A stretch of DNA of 64,000 nt. Origin: an uncultured Eubacterium sp. GTDB lineage: Bacteria; Bacillota; Clostridia; Oscillospirales; Acutalibacteraceae. Below are positions 41,726 to 50,132 of the stretch, piece by piece; position 1 is the first letter of the stretch, and every line of letters starts with the position of its first letter. The stretch lies in contig CALWVQ010000042.1 in assembly GCA_944385025.1 (NCBI GenBank), forward strand, positions 84,000-147,999, read 5' to 3'. The notes beneath the pieces were generated by a model. That model saw nothing but the letters and a program-made list of their open reading frames with translations. It was not told the origin of the DNA and made no database searches. Made by a program: the position numbers and the translations under genes.

Positions 41726-44098
41726 TTATTTTAATTTGGCAATGGTAACGCCTGTTTCACCCTCGCCGTACTTGCCCAAGCGGTATTCGGCAATATTAGG
41801 ATGCTTCTTCATGTAATCTGTTACAGCGCTTCTCAAAGCACCTGTACCCTTACCGTGAATAATTCTTATCTCCTCAATGCTGTTTAAAACGCATTTATCA
41901 ATAAACAGACCTAACTCGCCCAAAGCCTCGTCCACCGTTTCGCCTCGCAGGTCGATTTCCGTTTTTACGTCTGCGTCCGCCCTTGAAGATGTACGGTAAA
42001 GATTATGACTGACCTTTTTAGGCTTTTCCTTTGGCTTATCATAAAGCATAATATCGCTTAATTTTACTCTTGTTTTGATAAGTCCTGATTTAACAAGAAC
42101 CTTGTCCTTTGTTATCTCAAGGATTTCACCCTCGCCGATGCCTTTGATAATAACTGTGTCGTGCACCTTTGGTTCTCTGGGAAGTTTATAGTCGTAATCC
42201 CAATTATCCGCAATAGCGGCAGGATTGATAAGCTCGTCCATTTCGCCCATCTGGCTTTTAACAGCACGTCTTGTTTTTCTGGCAATTTCTACGGCGTTTG
42301 ATGAATCCTGCTCTTTTTTCAATTTTTCAAGTTCAAGAAGGAAGTCAGCGCTTTTACGTTTTGCAGCGTCAATGAGTTTTTGAGCCTCTTTTTTAGCTTT
42401 ATCAAGTTCACGCTTTTTTAGCGTCTCAATCTGGTCTTTTTCGCTTTGGGCTTTTTCCTCAATTTTCTTTGCCTTTTCAATCATTTCCTGCGCTTCGGCG
42501 CGTTCTTGTTCCAAGGACTGACGTGTACTTTCCAGCTTTTCCAAAACCGCCTCAAATTCACGGTTGTCGGAACCCACAATATTCTTTGCCCTGTCAATAA
42601 CTTTTTCGTCCATACCAAGCTGTTTTGAAATGGCAAAAGCGTTTGACCTGCCGGGAACACCTATCAGCAGTCTGTAAGTAGGTTTCAAAGTTTCTACATC
42701 AAACTCACAGCAGCCGTTTGTAACCCCCGGAGTATCAAGAGCGTATGCTTTTAATTCGGCATAATGGGTAGTAGCAACGATTTTTGCACCCTTTGAGCGT
42801 AAATCTTCTATTACGGAAACGGCAAGCGCCGAACCCTCCACAGGATCTGTTCCTGCGCCAAGTTCATCAATAAGAACAAGGGTTTTATCGTCTGCCTTTG
42901 ACATAATATCAATAATATTAACCATATGAGAAGAAAATGTGGACAGAGACTGGGCAATACTCTGCTCATCTCCTATATCCACCAAAATCTTGTCGAAAAC
43001 TGAAATTCGGGACATATCGCTGACAGGGATAAACATACCGCACATAGTCATTGCACTTAAAAGTCCCAAAGTTTTAAGTGATACTGTTTTACCGCCTGTG
43101 TTTGGTCCTGTAATTACAAGTGTATCGTACTCAATACCTAAGATAATATCGGTAGGTACTACTTTCTTAGGGTCAATAAGAGGGTGGCGTGCTTTTTTAA
43201 GATATACTATTCCCTCGTTATTAATAATTGGTTTTGAACCTTTCATCTTATAAGCAAGGTGCGCCTTGGCGAAAATAAGATTAAGCATTACAGCGCTGTC
43301 GTAAGAATGTTTTATGCTTTGGGCAAAGTCCCCTGCCTCTGCCGACAGTTCAAAAAGGATACGCTGAATTTCGTCACGTTCCTTACCCTGCAAAACCTTT
43401 ATATCATTATTTGCATCTACAACAGAGGCAGGCTCAACAAATACAGTTGCGCCGGTTGATGAGGTATCGTGAACAAGACCCGGCACACTGCCCCTGCACT
43501 CTGCTTTTACAGGCACAACAAAACGACCGTTTCGCTGGGTTACAATCGCCTCCTGCAAATACTGCTGATAGTGTGAGGAATGTATCATTGCGTCAAGCTT
43601 TTCCCTGACTGAATTTTCCTTTGAGCGAATTTTACGGCGAATATCGTTTAGGGCTTCAGACGCCTTATCGCTTATTTCCTCCTCGCTGATAATACAGGTG
43701 AATATTTTTGTTTCAAGGTACTTGTTAGGCTGAACGCCGTCAAAGAAAAAGTCCAGACTTGTTTTCACCCCGCTGCAATGGGAGTGCCACTCTGCAAGAT
43801 TACGCAGACAGCGCAGGCAGTAGCCTATATCAAGCAATTCCTTTGTATTAAGCGAGCCCCCTGCATTCGCTCTGTGAAGAGAGTTATTCACATTTTTAAG
43901 CCCTGAAAATGACGGAGCGCCGAACCTTGCAAGAAGTGAAAAAGCGTCTTCCGTCTGCTTGAGCAAAAGCTCCACCTCGCCCATATCACAGACAGGTTTT
44001 AATGCAAGCGCCATATCCTTGGCGTCGTCGCAGGTACACTCCTGCGAAAGCTTATCAAGTATTAAGTCAAGCTCAAGTGTTTTTAAATTCTTATCCAT
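41726..44098 (-). CDS. mutS2: endonuclease MutS2
   Basis: MutS paralogue that suppresses recombination and/or rescues collided ribosomes in Firmicutes. The 790-residue protein has the core/lever region, the ABC-type ATPase with Walker A GPNTGGKTVSLKT near residue 335 and DELGAGTDPVEGSALA, a long Glu/Lys-rich coiled coil (about 510-620), a KOW-like segment and the C-terminal Smr nuclease domain with IIHGKGTGALR. It lacks the mismatch-recognition domain I of MutS. The ATG overlaps the recO stop as TAATG. It is the last gene of the corC-to-mutS2 operon. Confidence 0.97.
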   Translation of the reverse strand: MDKNLKTLELDLILDKLSQECTCDDAKDMALALKPVCDMGEVELLLKQTEDAFSLLARFGAPSFSGLKNVNNSLHRANAGGSLNTKELLDIGYCLRCLRNLAEWHSHCSGVKTSLDFFFDGVQPNKYLETKIFTCIISEEEISDKASEALNDIRRKIRSKENSVREKLDAMIHSSHYQQYLQEAIVTQRNGRFVVPVKAECRGSVPGLVHDTSSTGATVFVEPASVVDANNDIKVLQGKERDEIQRILFELSAEAGDFAQSIKHSYDSAVMLNLIFAKAHLAYKMKGSKPIINNEGIVYLKKARHPLIDPKKVVPTDIILGIEYDTLVITGPNTGGKTVSLKTLGLLSAMTMCGMFIPVSDMSRISVFDKILVDIGDEQSIAQSLSTFSSHMVNIIDIMSKADDKTLVLIDELGAGTDPVEGSALAVSVIEDLRSKGAKIVATTHYAELKAYALDTPGVTNGCCEFDVETLKPTYRLLIGVPGRSNAFAISKQLGMDEKVIDRAKNIVGSDNREFEAVLEKLESTRQSLEQERAEAQEMIEKAKKIEEKAQSEKDQIETLKKRELDKAKKEAQKLIDAAKRKSADFLLELEKLKKEQDSSNAVEIARKTRRAVKSQMGEMDELINPAAIADNWDYDYKLPREPKVHDTVIIKGIGEGEILEITKDKVLVKSGLIKTRVKLSDIMLYDKPKEKPKKVSHNLYRTSSRADADVKTEIDLRGETVDEALGELGLFIDKCVLNSIEEIRIIHGKGTGALRSAVTDYMKKHPNIAEYRLGKYGEGETGVTIAKLK

Positions 44099-44832
44099 TA
44101 AACTAATCCTTTATAAAAAACAAGTGTGGGCAGATTTTTCTGCACCCGTGACAAAAGATATTTTTCAGTAAGCTGCGACAAAATTTCAAAATTCTCGTCG
44201 CTTAAAGAAAAAGAGAATATTTTTTTAGGCTCTGTAAGGCAGATAAACCTAACTGCCGTAATTACGTTTTTAGGGCAGGGCATTGCTCCTGTCTTTGCAC
44301 AGTTTTCGCAGTAGATACAGCCCTCAAGAGTATCAAAATACATTAAATCCGTTTCATATGTAGCGCAGTTGGCGCAGGCAAGAATATTGGGCATATATCC
44401 GCCAAGGCACAAAAGCCTTAACTCCACCGCTGATTTAACAAGCCTTAAATCCTTGTCGCTGTTGCAAAGAAGATGCAAAGCGTTGAGAATTACAGAAAGT
44501 GTTTCAGGCGCAGGCTGTTCCTCCTCGCAAAGTTCATATGCAAGCTGTGCAAAATACTGGGCAAGGGCAAGGCGGACAATATCCTTTCTCAAATCAAAAA
44601 ACACCTCAATAGGCGAGGCGTTATCTACAACAAAAGCGTCCTTTCCCCTGTATAGAGAAAATTCGCAGTATGCAAAAAGCGAGGTGGTTGAGGCAAGACG
44701 GCTTTTCATATGCTTTGCACCTCTGACAAAGGCTCTTACCAAGCCGTAATCAGCAGTAAGGAGAGTAACTAAACGGTCACTCTCCCCTATTGTCTGTTCT
44801 TTGATTACTAAACCCTTGGTTGAAGTATTCAT
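44098..44832 (-). CDS. recO: DNA repair protein RecO
   Basis: Recombination mediator that loads RecA on SSB-coated DNA with RecR. The 244-residue protein has the N-terminal OB fold (GLVIKEQTIGESDRLVTLLTA), a helical middle, and a zinc-binding set CANC...CIYCENC near residues 150-180 as in Gram-positive RecO. The ATG at 44832 has AAAGGA upstream and yields the family start; the longer frame from 44877 is read from within the small gene yqzL. It overlaps yqzL by 56 bases at its 5' end and mutS2 by one base at its 3' end. Confidence 0.94.
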   Translation of the reverse strand: MNTSTKGLVIKEQTIGESDRLVTLLTADYGLVRAFVRGAKHMKSRLASTTSLFAYCEFSLYRGKDAFVVDNASPIEVFFDLRKDIVRLALAQYFAQLAYELCEEEQPAPETLSVILNALHLLCNSDKDLRLVKSAVELRLLCLGGYMPNILACANCATYETDLMYFDTLEGCIYCENCAKTGAMPCPKNVITAVRFICLTEPKKIFSFSLSDENFEILSQLTEKYLLSRVQKNLPTLVFYKGLV

Positions 44833-44920
44833 CGTCCTTTGCCTTTTCGTGAAATTTATAGTTGAGGTAATCCTCAACAGAACCTGTATTTAAAAATTGC
44901 TTCCAATTTTCATCTATCAT
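44777..44920 (-). CDS. yqzL: YqzL-like small protein
   Basis: A 47-codon frame, MIDENWKQFLNTGSVEDYLN followed by YKFHEKAKDDEYF, then a tail of about 15 residues and TGA. The start (aromatic Trp at 6, F-x-x-TG, then a YL helix) matches the B. subtilis YqzL family, which also lies between era and recO. GGCGGTG is six bases before the ATG. The last 56 bases overlap recO in another frame. Function of the family is unknown. The call rests on recalled family pattern plus position. Confidence 0.8.
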   Translation of the reverse strand: MIDENWKQFLNTGSVEDYLNYKFHEKAKDDEYFNQGFSNQRTDNRGE

Positions 44921-44988
44921 AAAAACACCGCCAAAGTTAATCTGATACAATTATTTTATCCTATGGCGATTTTTAAATTTGTGTTAAT

Positions 44989-45876
44989 TTAATCCAATCC
45001 GAAATTATGGATTAATCCCTCTCTGTTTCTCCAGTCCACTTTTACCTTAACCCAGCACTGAAGATTGATTTTGATTTGGAAAAAATTTTCTAAATCCTGA
45101 CGGGCATAAGTTGAAATTTTTTTAAGCATTGCGCCTTTTTTGCCGATTACCATACCCTTATGGCTCTCTCTTTCGCAGTAGATAGTAGCTTCTATATCAA
45201 GAATATCCTGATTATCCCTTTCGCGCATTTTTTCTACTGCAACGGCAATACCGTGAGGAACCTCTTTATCCATAAGGCGCAAAATCTTTTCTCTTATAAT
45301 TTCCGCCGCAAGAACTCTCTCCGGCTGGTCGGTAAGAGTATCGTCGGGGAAAAAGTGAACCGACTCCACGGCAAGTTTATCAAGCTCATCGATAATATCA
45401 TTTACATTATCGCCTCTTGAAGCACTGACAGGCACTACCGCCGTAAAATCATAAAGACCCGTAAGATAAACTATTCTTTCTAATAGTTCCTCTTTATCCT
45501 TAATCATATCAATTTTATTGATAGCGAGGATAACAGGCATTTTATGCTTTTTAAACATTTCAAGGAGTTCCATTTCCTGTTCGTTAAGCTCGCCTTTTGG
45601 CTCAACTAAAAACAAACAGGCATCAACGCCTCCCACAGTGTCGCCCACAGCTTCGTTCATTTTTTCGCCCAGCTTATTATGAGGCTTATGAAACCCGGGA
45701 GTATCGGTAAAAACAAGCTGTGTTTCCCCTTTGGTGAGAACTCCCATTATCTTTGTTCTTGTAGTCTGAGGTTTTGAGGAAACGATGGCAATTTTCTGCC
45801 CAATCATTTTATTTAAAAGCGATGATTTGCCCACGTTGGGCTTACCTACTATGGCAACAAAGGCAGTTTTTGTCAT
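44989..45876 (-). CDS. era: GTPase Era
   Basis: Essential Ras-like GTPase that binds the 3' end of 16S rRNA during 30S assembly. The 295-residue protein has G1 GKPNVGKSSLLNKM near residue 10, DTPGFHK, NKIDMI and a C-terminal KH domain (GMVIGKKGAMLKKISTYARQDLE). The ATG coincides with the ybeY stop. The ybeY-era pair sits in the corC-phoH-ybeY-era-yqzL-recO-mutS2 order. Confidence 0.98.
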   Translation of the reverse strand: MTKTAFVAIVGKPNVGKSSLLNKMIGQKIAIVSSKPQTTRTKIMGVLTKGETQLVFTDTPGFHKPHNKLGEKMNEAVGDTVGGVDACLFLVEPKGELNEQEMELLEMFKKHKMPVILAINKIDMIKDKEELLERIVYLTGLYDFTAVVPVSASRGDNVNDIIDELDKLAVESVHFFPDDTLTDQPERVLAAEIIREKILRLMDKEVPHGIAVAVEKMRERDNQDILDIEATIYCERESHKGMVIGKKGAMLKKISTYARQDLENFFQIKINLQCWVKVKVDWRNREGLIHNFGLD

Positions 45877-46379
45877 TACTCGTCACCCATATAATAGCTG
45901 TTATTTCTTTTAAGTCCGATTTGGGTAAGAACTTTTTCTTCCTTTTCTCTCATATGCACTTCTTCAAGACCGCCGTTTTCGTGGTCATATCCAAGAAGGT
46001 GAAGCATTGAATGAACAGTAAGAAAACCGATTTCTCTTTGAAGAGGGTGGTTATAAAGCTCTGCCTGTTCATAGGCTTTTTCCATAGAAATGACTATATC
46101 GCCTAAAATCTTTGCACCTGTGTCAAGATTTACGTCGTATTCGCCGTTTTCGCCTAACGGGAAAGAGAGAACATCAGTTTCTCTGTCAATATTTCTGTAA
46201 GTATAGTTAAGTTCTCTTATCTGCTGGTTATTTACAAACCTTACGCTGACCTCTGCAGAGCCTTCGAAATTTTCCAGCTCCAAAACTGCGTGACAGCATC
46301 TTCTTATCAGCAGACGAATACCGGTTGGAACTTTAACGTCCTTTTGGTCGTTTGAAATTATTACTTTAACCGTGTTCAT
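45876..46379 (-). CDS. ybeY: endoribonuclease YbeY
   Basis: Zinc-dependent RNase involved in 16S rRNA 3' maturation and ribosome quality control. The 167-residue protein has the zinc motif HSMLHLLGYDHENGG (three His near residues 133-143) and the VRFVNNQQIRELN and ETDVLSFPLG segments. The overlap of single bases with phoH upstream and era downstream means tight coupling. Length is normal for the family. Confidence 0.97.
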   Translation of the reverse strand: MNTVKVIISNDQKDVKVPTGIRLLIRRCCHAVLELENFEGSAEVSVRFVNNQQIRELNYTYRNIDRETDVLSFPLGENGEYDVNLDTGAKILGDIVISMEKAYEQAELYNHPLQREIGFLTVHSMLHLLGYDHENGGLEEVHMREKEEKVLTQIGLKRNNSYYMGDE

Positions 46380-47341
46380 TATTTATTTTTCCCCTCCTCA
46401 TATCTTTGGTATGCACTTACAATATCCTGAACAAGTTTGTGGCGGACAACGTCCTTTTGATTAAGTCTGCAAATAGCAATGTCGTCCACATCTCTCAATA
46501 TGTGCATTACCTTTTTAAGTCCCGACTTTTTGCCGTCGGGCAAATCAATCTGAGTAACATCCCCCGTGATTACCATTTTTGAGCCGAAGCCAAGTCTGGT
46601 CAAAAACATTTTCATCTGTTCGGGAGTTGTGTTTTGCGCCTCGTCGAGAATAATAAAGCTGTCGTCAAGGGTACGGCCTCTCATATAAGCCAGAGGTGCA
46701 ACTTCAATATTGCCCCTCTCTTGATAACGCTGAAAATTCTCTGCTCCAAGCATGTCAAAAAGAGCATCGTAAAGCGGTCTTAAATAGGGGTCAACCTTGC
46801 TTTGCAAGTCGCCGGGGAGGAAGCCCAGCTTCTCACCCGCTTCAACAGCAGGTCTTGTAAGGATAATTCTGTTTACCTCTTTTGCTCTGAAAGCAGTTAC
46901 CGCCATTGCTACCGCAAGGTAGGTTTTACCTGTTCCCGCAGGGCCGACGCCAAATGTAATTGTATTATCTCTTATGGCGTTACAGTACTTTTCCTGTCCT
47001 ATTGTTTTAGGCTTAACGGGCTTGCCCTTTGAGGTTATACAAATTGAGCCTGACGACATTGTGTTAAGCTTATCCTCGTTTCCCTCATTGACAAGAGAAA
47101 TAACGTATCTTACATTTTGGTCTGAAAGAGTTTCGCCTTTGCCGATAAGAGTAAGCAGAGAATTAAGGCATCTTACTGCTTTGGATACATTTTCTGCCTC
47201 GCCTACTACTTTTAAATCTGTTCCGCGGGAAATTACGGATACTCCGTATTCTTTTTCTATCTGTTTTACATTTTCGTCAAAGCTGCCGAACAGACTTACC
47301 GCCTGCTCCAGCGCTTCAAACTGAATAATCTGCTCAATCAT
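46379..47341 (-). CDS. phoH: PhoH-like ATPase (YbeZ)
   Basis: Cytosolic P-loop ATPase thought to work with YbeY in RNA metabolism. The 320-residue protein has an N-terminal KH-like region (SVISRGTDLKVVGEAENV), Walker A GPAGTGKTYLAVAMA near residue 135, and DEAQNTTPEQMKMFLTRLG with the Walker B region. The gene overlaps corC by 8 bases and shares one base with ybeY, so the three form the ybeX-ybeZ-ybeY set known from many bacteria. Confidence 0.96.
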   Translation of the reverse strand: MIEQIIQFEALEQAVSLFGSFDENVKQIEKEYGVSVISRGTDLKVVGEAENVSKAVRCLNSLLTLIGKGETLSDQNVRYVISLVNEGNEDKLNTMSSGSICITSKGKPVKPKTIGQEKYCNAIRDNTITFGVGPAGTGKTYLAVAMAVTAFRAKEVNRIILTRPAVEAGEKLGFLPGDLQSKVDPYLRPLYDALFDMLGAENFQRYQERGNIEVAPLAYMRGRTLDDSFIILDEAQNTTPEQMKMFLTRLGFGSKMVITGDVTQIDLPDGKKSGLKKVMHILRDVDDIAICRLNQKDVVRHKLVQDIVSAYQRYEEGKNK

Positions 47342-48149
47342 TATTTTTCTCTACTCTGATTTTCTCAATTCTTCTGTCCTCCACCTCTAATACGGTAAAG
47401 GTAAGATTTTCATATGTGGCTACCGCATTCTCTTCTTCGCTGCCTGTGGGCAAAAAGCCCAAAAGGTTGATAACAAAGCCTGCAAGGGTGTCATAATCGC
47501 CGTCAGGCAGTTTAACATCCAGCACTTTTTCAACCTCGTCAATATCGGTTACGCCGTCAAAGGTAAATGTCTTGTCGTCAATTTTTGTAACAAGGTTTTC
47601 TTCCTCATCGTCATATTCGTCACGAATATTGCCAACGATACTTTCAAGCACGTCCTCCATTGTAACAAGTCCCGCAGTACCGCCGTACTCGTCCACTACA
47701 ATGGCAAGCATTATTCTGGTTTCCGTCATCTGTGCAAAAAGCTTTCCGCAAGGTATGGTTTCAGGCACAAACAAAGGCTTTCTTACGTAATCGGCAAGCT
47801 TTTCATCGCTGGAAATTTTTGTTCCTACAAATTTAAGCAAATCCTTTACATAAACTATACCGCATATGTCGTCAAGATTTTCCTTATAAACAGGAATTCT
47901 CGACCTGCCGTTTTCGATAGCAACCTTCGTTACCTCTGCAATACTGTCGCCGATTTCAACAGCGTCAATATCGGTTCTGTGAGTCATAATATCCCCTGCG
48001 TTCAAATCGTCAAACTCAAAGATATTATTTATCATTTCACGCTGATTTTTTTCAAGCTCACCTACCTGCTCGTCACCTTCCACAAGCTGTTTGATTTCTT
48101 CCTCGGTTGAGCTTTCTTTTCTGAACCTCTTTAGCAGACTACTGCCCAT
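47334..48149 (-). CDS. CBS-domain protein of the CorC/YbeX (HlyC-like) family
   Basis: A 271-residue soluble protein. The N-terminal 45 residues are acidic and helical, then the tandem CBS pair (HRTDIDAVEIGDSI..., TRIMLAIVVDEYGGTAGLVTMEDVLESIVG) is followed by the CorC_HlyC transporter-associated domain (LPDGDYDTLAGFVINLLG). The DUF21 membrane domain of larger CNNM relatives is missing, so it resembles E. coli YbeX/CorC of about 290 residues. A role in Mg2+ handling or ribosome function with PhoH/YbeY is inferred. It is first in its operon, with GGAGG before the ATG. Confidence 0.92.
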   Translation of the reverse strand: MGSSLLKRFRKESSTEEEIKQLVEGDEQVGELEKNQREMINNIFEFDDLNAGDIMTHRTDIDAVEIGDSIAEVTKVAIENGRSRIPVYKENLDDICGIVYVKDLLKFVGTKISSDEKLADYVRKPLFVPETIPCGKLFAQMTETRIMLAIVVDEYGGTAGLVTMEDVLESIVGNIRDEYDDEEENLVTKIDDKTFTFDGVTDIDEVEKVLDVKLPDGDYDTLAGFVINLLGFLPTGSEEENAVATYENLTFTVLEVEDRRIEKIRVEKNND

Positions 48150-48187
48150 AAAGGCACATACCTCCAGACATAATTTTAATCGTACCC

Positions 48188-48216
48188 ATTATATAATAAA
48201 ATTATCTATTTGTAAA
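48188..48216 (-). promoter_or_regulatory. corC-phoH-ybeY-era operon promoter
   Basis: TTTACA (48216-48211), 17-base spacer, TATAAT (48193-48188) on the minus strand. Its -35 lies on the same bases as the -35 of the divergent plus-strand promoter. Confidence 0.82.
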
Positions 48217-48238
48217 GAGTGACAATATATGGTATAAT
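48210..48238 (+). promoter_or_regulatory. FkbM/TauE/sulfatase operon promoter
   Basis: TTGTAA (48210-48215), 17-base spacer, extended -10 TGG-TATAAT (48233-48238). It fixes the first start codon as 48255, since the in-frame ATG at 48219 lies inside this promoter. Confidence 0.85.
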
Positions 48239-48254
48239 CCCTTTGGTGAACTAT

Positions 48255-49310
48255 ATGCTTGAGTTACTCAAAGAAAAAGAAAATATATGGGACTTTCTTG
48301 CAAAAGACGGCAAGCCTATCGTCGTTTACGGAATGGGAAACGCATCTGAAAAAATCATTGAAAATATCAGGCGTTTCGGCGGTGAGGTAAGCGAAGTTTT
48401 TGCCAGTGATGAATTTGTAAGAGGTCACTCTTTTTTAGGCTACAAGGTGCTTAAATACAGCGAAGTTTGCAAAAAGCACAAAGATTTTAACGTAGTTGTA
48501 GGATTTGCAACCCACCTTGACAATGTTCTTGACAACATCAAAAAAATAAGTCTTGAGCACCCTACCTTTGCCCCTGACATTCCCGTTGCGGGAGACGGTC
48601 TTTTCACGGTGGAATACGTAAAAGAAAACGAAGACAAATTTGACCGTGTATATAACCTTTTGGCTGATGACGAAAGCAAAAAAGTTTATCTTGATATTTT
48701 GAATTTTAAGATCAGCGCAAAAGTGGAATATCTCTTTAATAGTTTTGCCGAAAAAGAGCTTATTTACAGAGATATTTTAAAACTCAGCAACGATGAAACC
48801 ATCGTTGATTTGGGAGCCTATGACGGCGATACCATAAGAGAATTTACAAATTTTACAAAAGGGAAATACCGCCGTATATACGCCCTTGAGCCTGATGAAA
48901 AGAACTATAAAAAGCTTATAAAAAACACGGAAAATATGGAAAACGTAATCCCTTATAATATGGGAGCGTGGAATAGGCAGGGCACCTTGATTTTTGACAA
49001 AAAAGCAGGGCGAAATTCAAGACTTTCTTCAAAGGGCGTACCTGTAAAAGTCAGCGATATTGACACGTTGATTGACGACGAAATAACAATGATTAAAATG
49101 GATATTGAGGGAAGCGAGTTAAAGGCGATTGAAGGGTGTGAAAACACCATAAAAAAATACCGCCCCAAGTTATACATCTGCGCATATCACAGAAACGAGG
49201 ACCTGTTTGCTTTGCCGTTAAAAATTTTGTCGATTTATGACGATTACAAAATATATTTCAGACACAGCAAATACATTCCTGCGTGGGAGTGTAATTTCTA
49301 TTTGATATAG
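48255..49310 (+). CDS. FkbM-family SAM-dependent methyltransferase with N-terminal Rossmann-like domain
   Basis: A 351-residue cytosolic protein of two domains. The first 130 residues contain PIVVYGMGNASEKIIENI and look like a small nucleotide-binding fold. The second is an FkbM methyltransferase, with the SAM loop TIVDLGAYDGDTIREF and MIKMDIEGSELKAIEGC. Such proteins O-methylate sugars or modify polysaccharides. The acceptor is not known. The in-frame ATG at 48219 lies in the promoter, so 48255 (GGTGA before it) is chosen. A TauE/SafE permease and a sulfatase follow 28 and then 11 bases apart, suggesting a link to modified glycans. Confidence 0.88.
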   Translation: MLELLKEKENIWDFLAKDGKPIVVYGMGNASEKIIENIRRFGGEVSEVFASDEFVRGHSFLGYKVLKYSEVCKKHKDFNVVVGFATHLDNVLDNIKKISLEHPTFAPDIPVAGDGLFTVEYVKENEDKFDRVYNLLADDESKKVYLDILNFKISAKVEYLFNSFAEKELIYRDILKLSNDETIVDLGAYDGDTIREFTNFTKGKYRRIYALEPDEKNYKKLIKNTENMENVIPYNMGAWNRQGTLIFDKKAGRNSRLSSKGVPVKVSDIDTLIDDEITMIKMDIEGSELKAIEGCENTIKKYRPKLYICAYHRNEDLFALPLKILSIYDDYKIYFRHSKYIPAWECNFYLI

Positions 49311-49338
49311 TCACAAAAAATATTTTGGGGAAATAAAT

Positions 49339-50121
49339 ATGATAGTCATTATCTACGGATTAATTATCATTGTCGCCACCACGCTGGGCGCCTTTGTAGG
49401 CTTGGGCGGCGGAGTTATTATAAAGCCTATTCTTGATTTGATAGGCCACGACACAATCGACGTGGTAAATTTTATATCAAGCTGTTCCGTTTTTTCAATG
49501 AGCATTAGTTCAACAATTAAGCACATTAAAGAAAAAACTAAAATTGATTATAAATTTACCGTAGTACTTTCAATAGGAGCAGTCTTAGGCGGAATCGGCG
49601 GCTCTGCCGCTTTTGATTACCTGCTCACCCTGTTTTCAAACGATATTTTAAAATCAATTCAGGGTATTGCTCTTGGCATACTGCTTGTGCTTTCGGTTGT
49701 ATATGTCAATTTGAAAAACGCAAAAAGCTTTAATGTAAAAAATCCTTTAGGCATTATCGCAGTAGGTCTTGCGCTGGGATTTATAGCATCTTTTTTAGGC
49801 GTTGGAGGAGGCCCTATCAACGTAGCGTTTTTAGTGCTGTTTTTTTCAATGAACATAAAAGAATCGGCAGTTTACAGCGTCGGAACTATATTTTTCAGCC
49901 AGCTTTCAAAACTGATTACAATGGGAATAAACGGCTCTGTGCCTCAGGTTGACACGGTTACTATTATTGTCGCCGTTGTAACGGCGGTTTTAGGCGGCAT
50001 TATCGGTGCAAGGCTGAACAAAAAATTTGACGATAAAATAATGAGAAAAATTTTCACTGTCGTTGTAGCAATTCTTGCAGTTATAAACATTTGCAACGCA
50101 GTAATAGGACTTACTGCATAG
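49339..50121 (+). CDS. TauE/SafE-family sulfite/sulfonate exporter-like membrane protein
   Basis: Polytopic membrane protein of 260 residues with about eight helices and the duplicated glycine-rich motif of the family: AFVGLGGGVIIKPIL near residue 22 and ASFLGVGGGPINVAFLV near residue 155. Family members export or import sulfite, sulfoacetate or other small sulphur-containing anions. Placement directly before a sulfatase gene (11 bases) fits a role in moving a sulphur anion, but this is an inference. GGGGA precedes the ATG. Confidence 0.88.
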   Translation: MIVIIYGLIIIVATTLGAFVGLGGGVIIKPILDLIGHDTIDVVNFISSCSVFSMSISSTIKHIKEKTKIDYKFTVVLSIGAVLGGIGGSAAFDYLLTLFSNDILKSIQGIALGILLVLSVVYVNLKNAKSFNVKNPLGIIAVGLALGFIASFLGVGGGPINVAFLVLFFSMNIKESAVYSVGTIFFSQLSKLITMGINGSVPQVDTVTIIVAVVTAVLGGIIGARLNKKFDDKIMRKIFTVVVAILAVINICNAVIGLTA

Positions 50122-50132
50122 GAGGATAAATT

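Noticed and set aside
48219-48254. Upstream ATG for the FkbM gene at 48219
   Set aside because: It lies inside the promoter spacer (TATAAT at 48233-48238), so it cannot be in the mRNA from that promoter.
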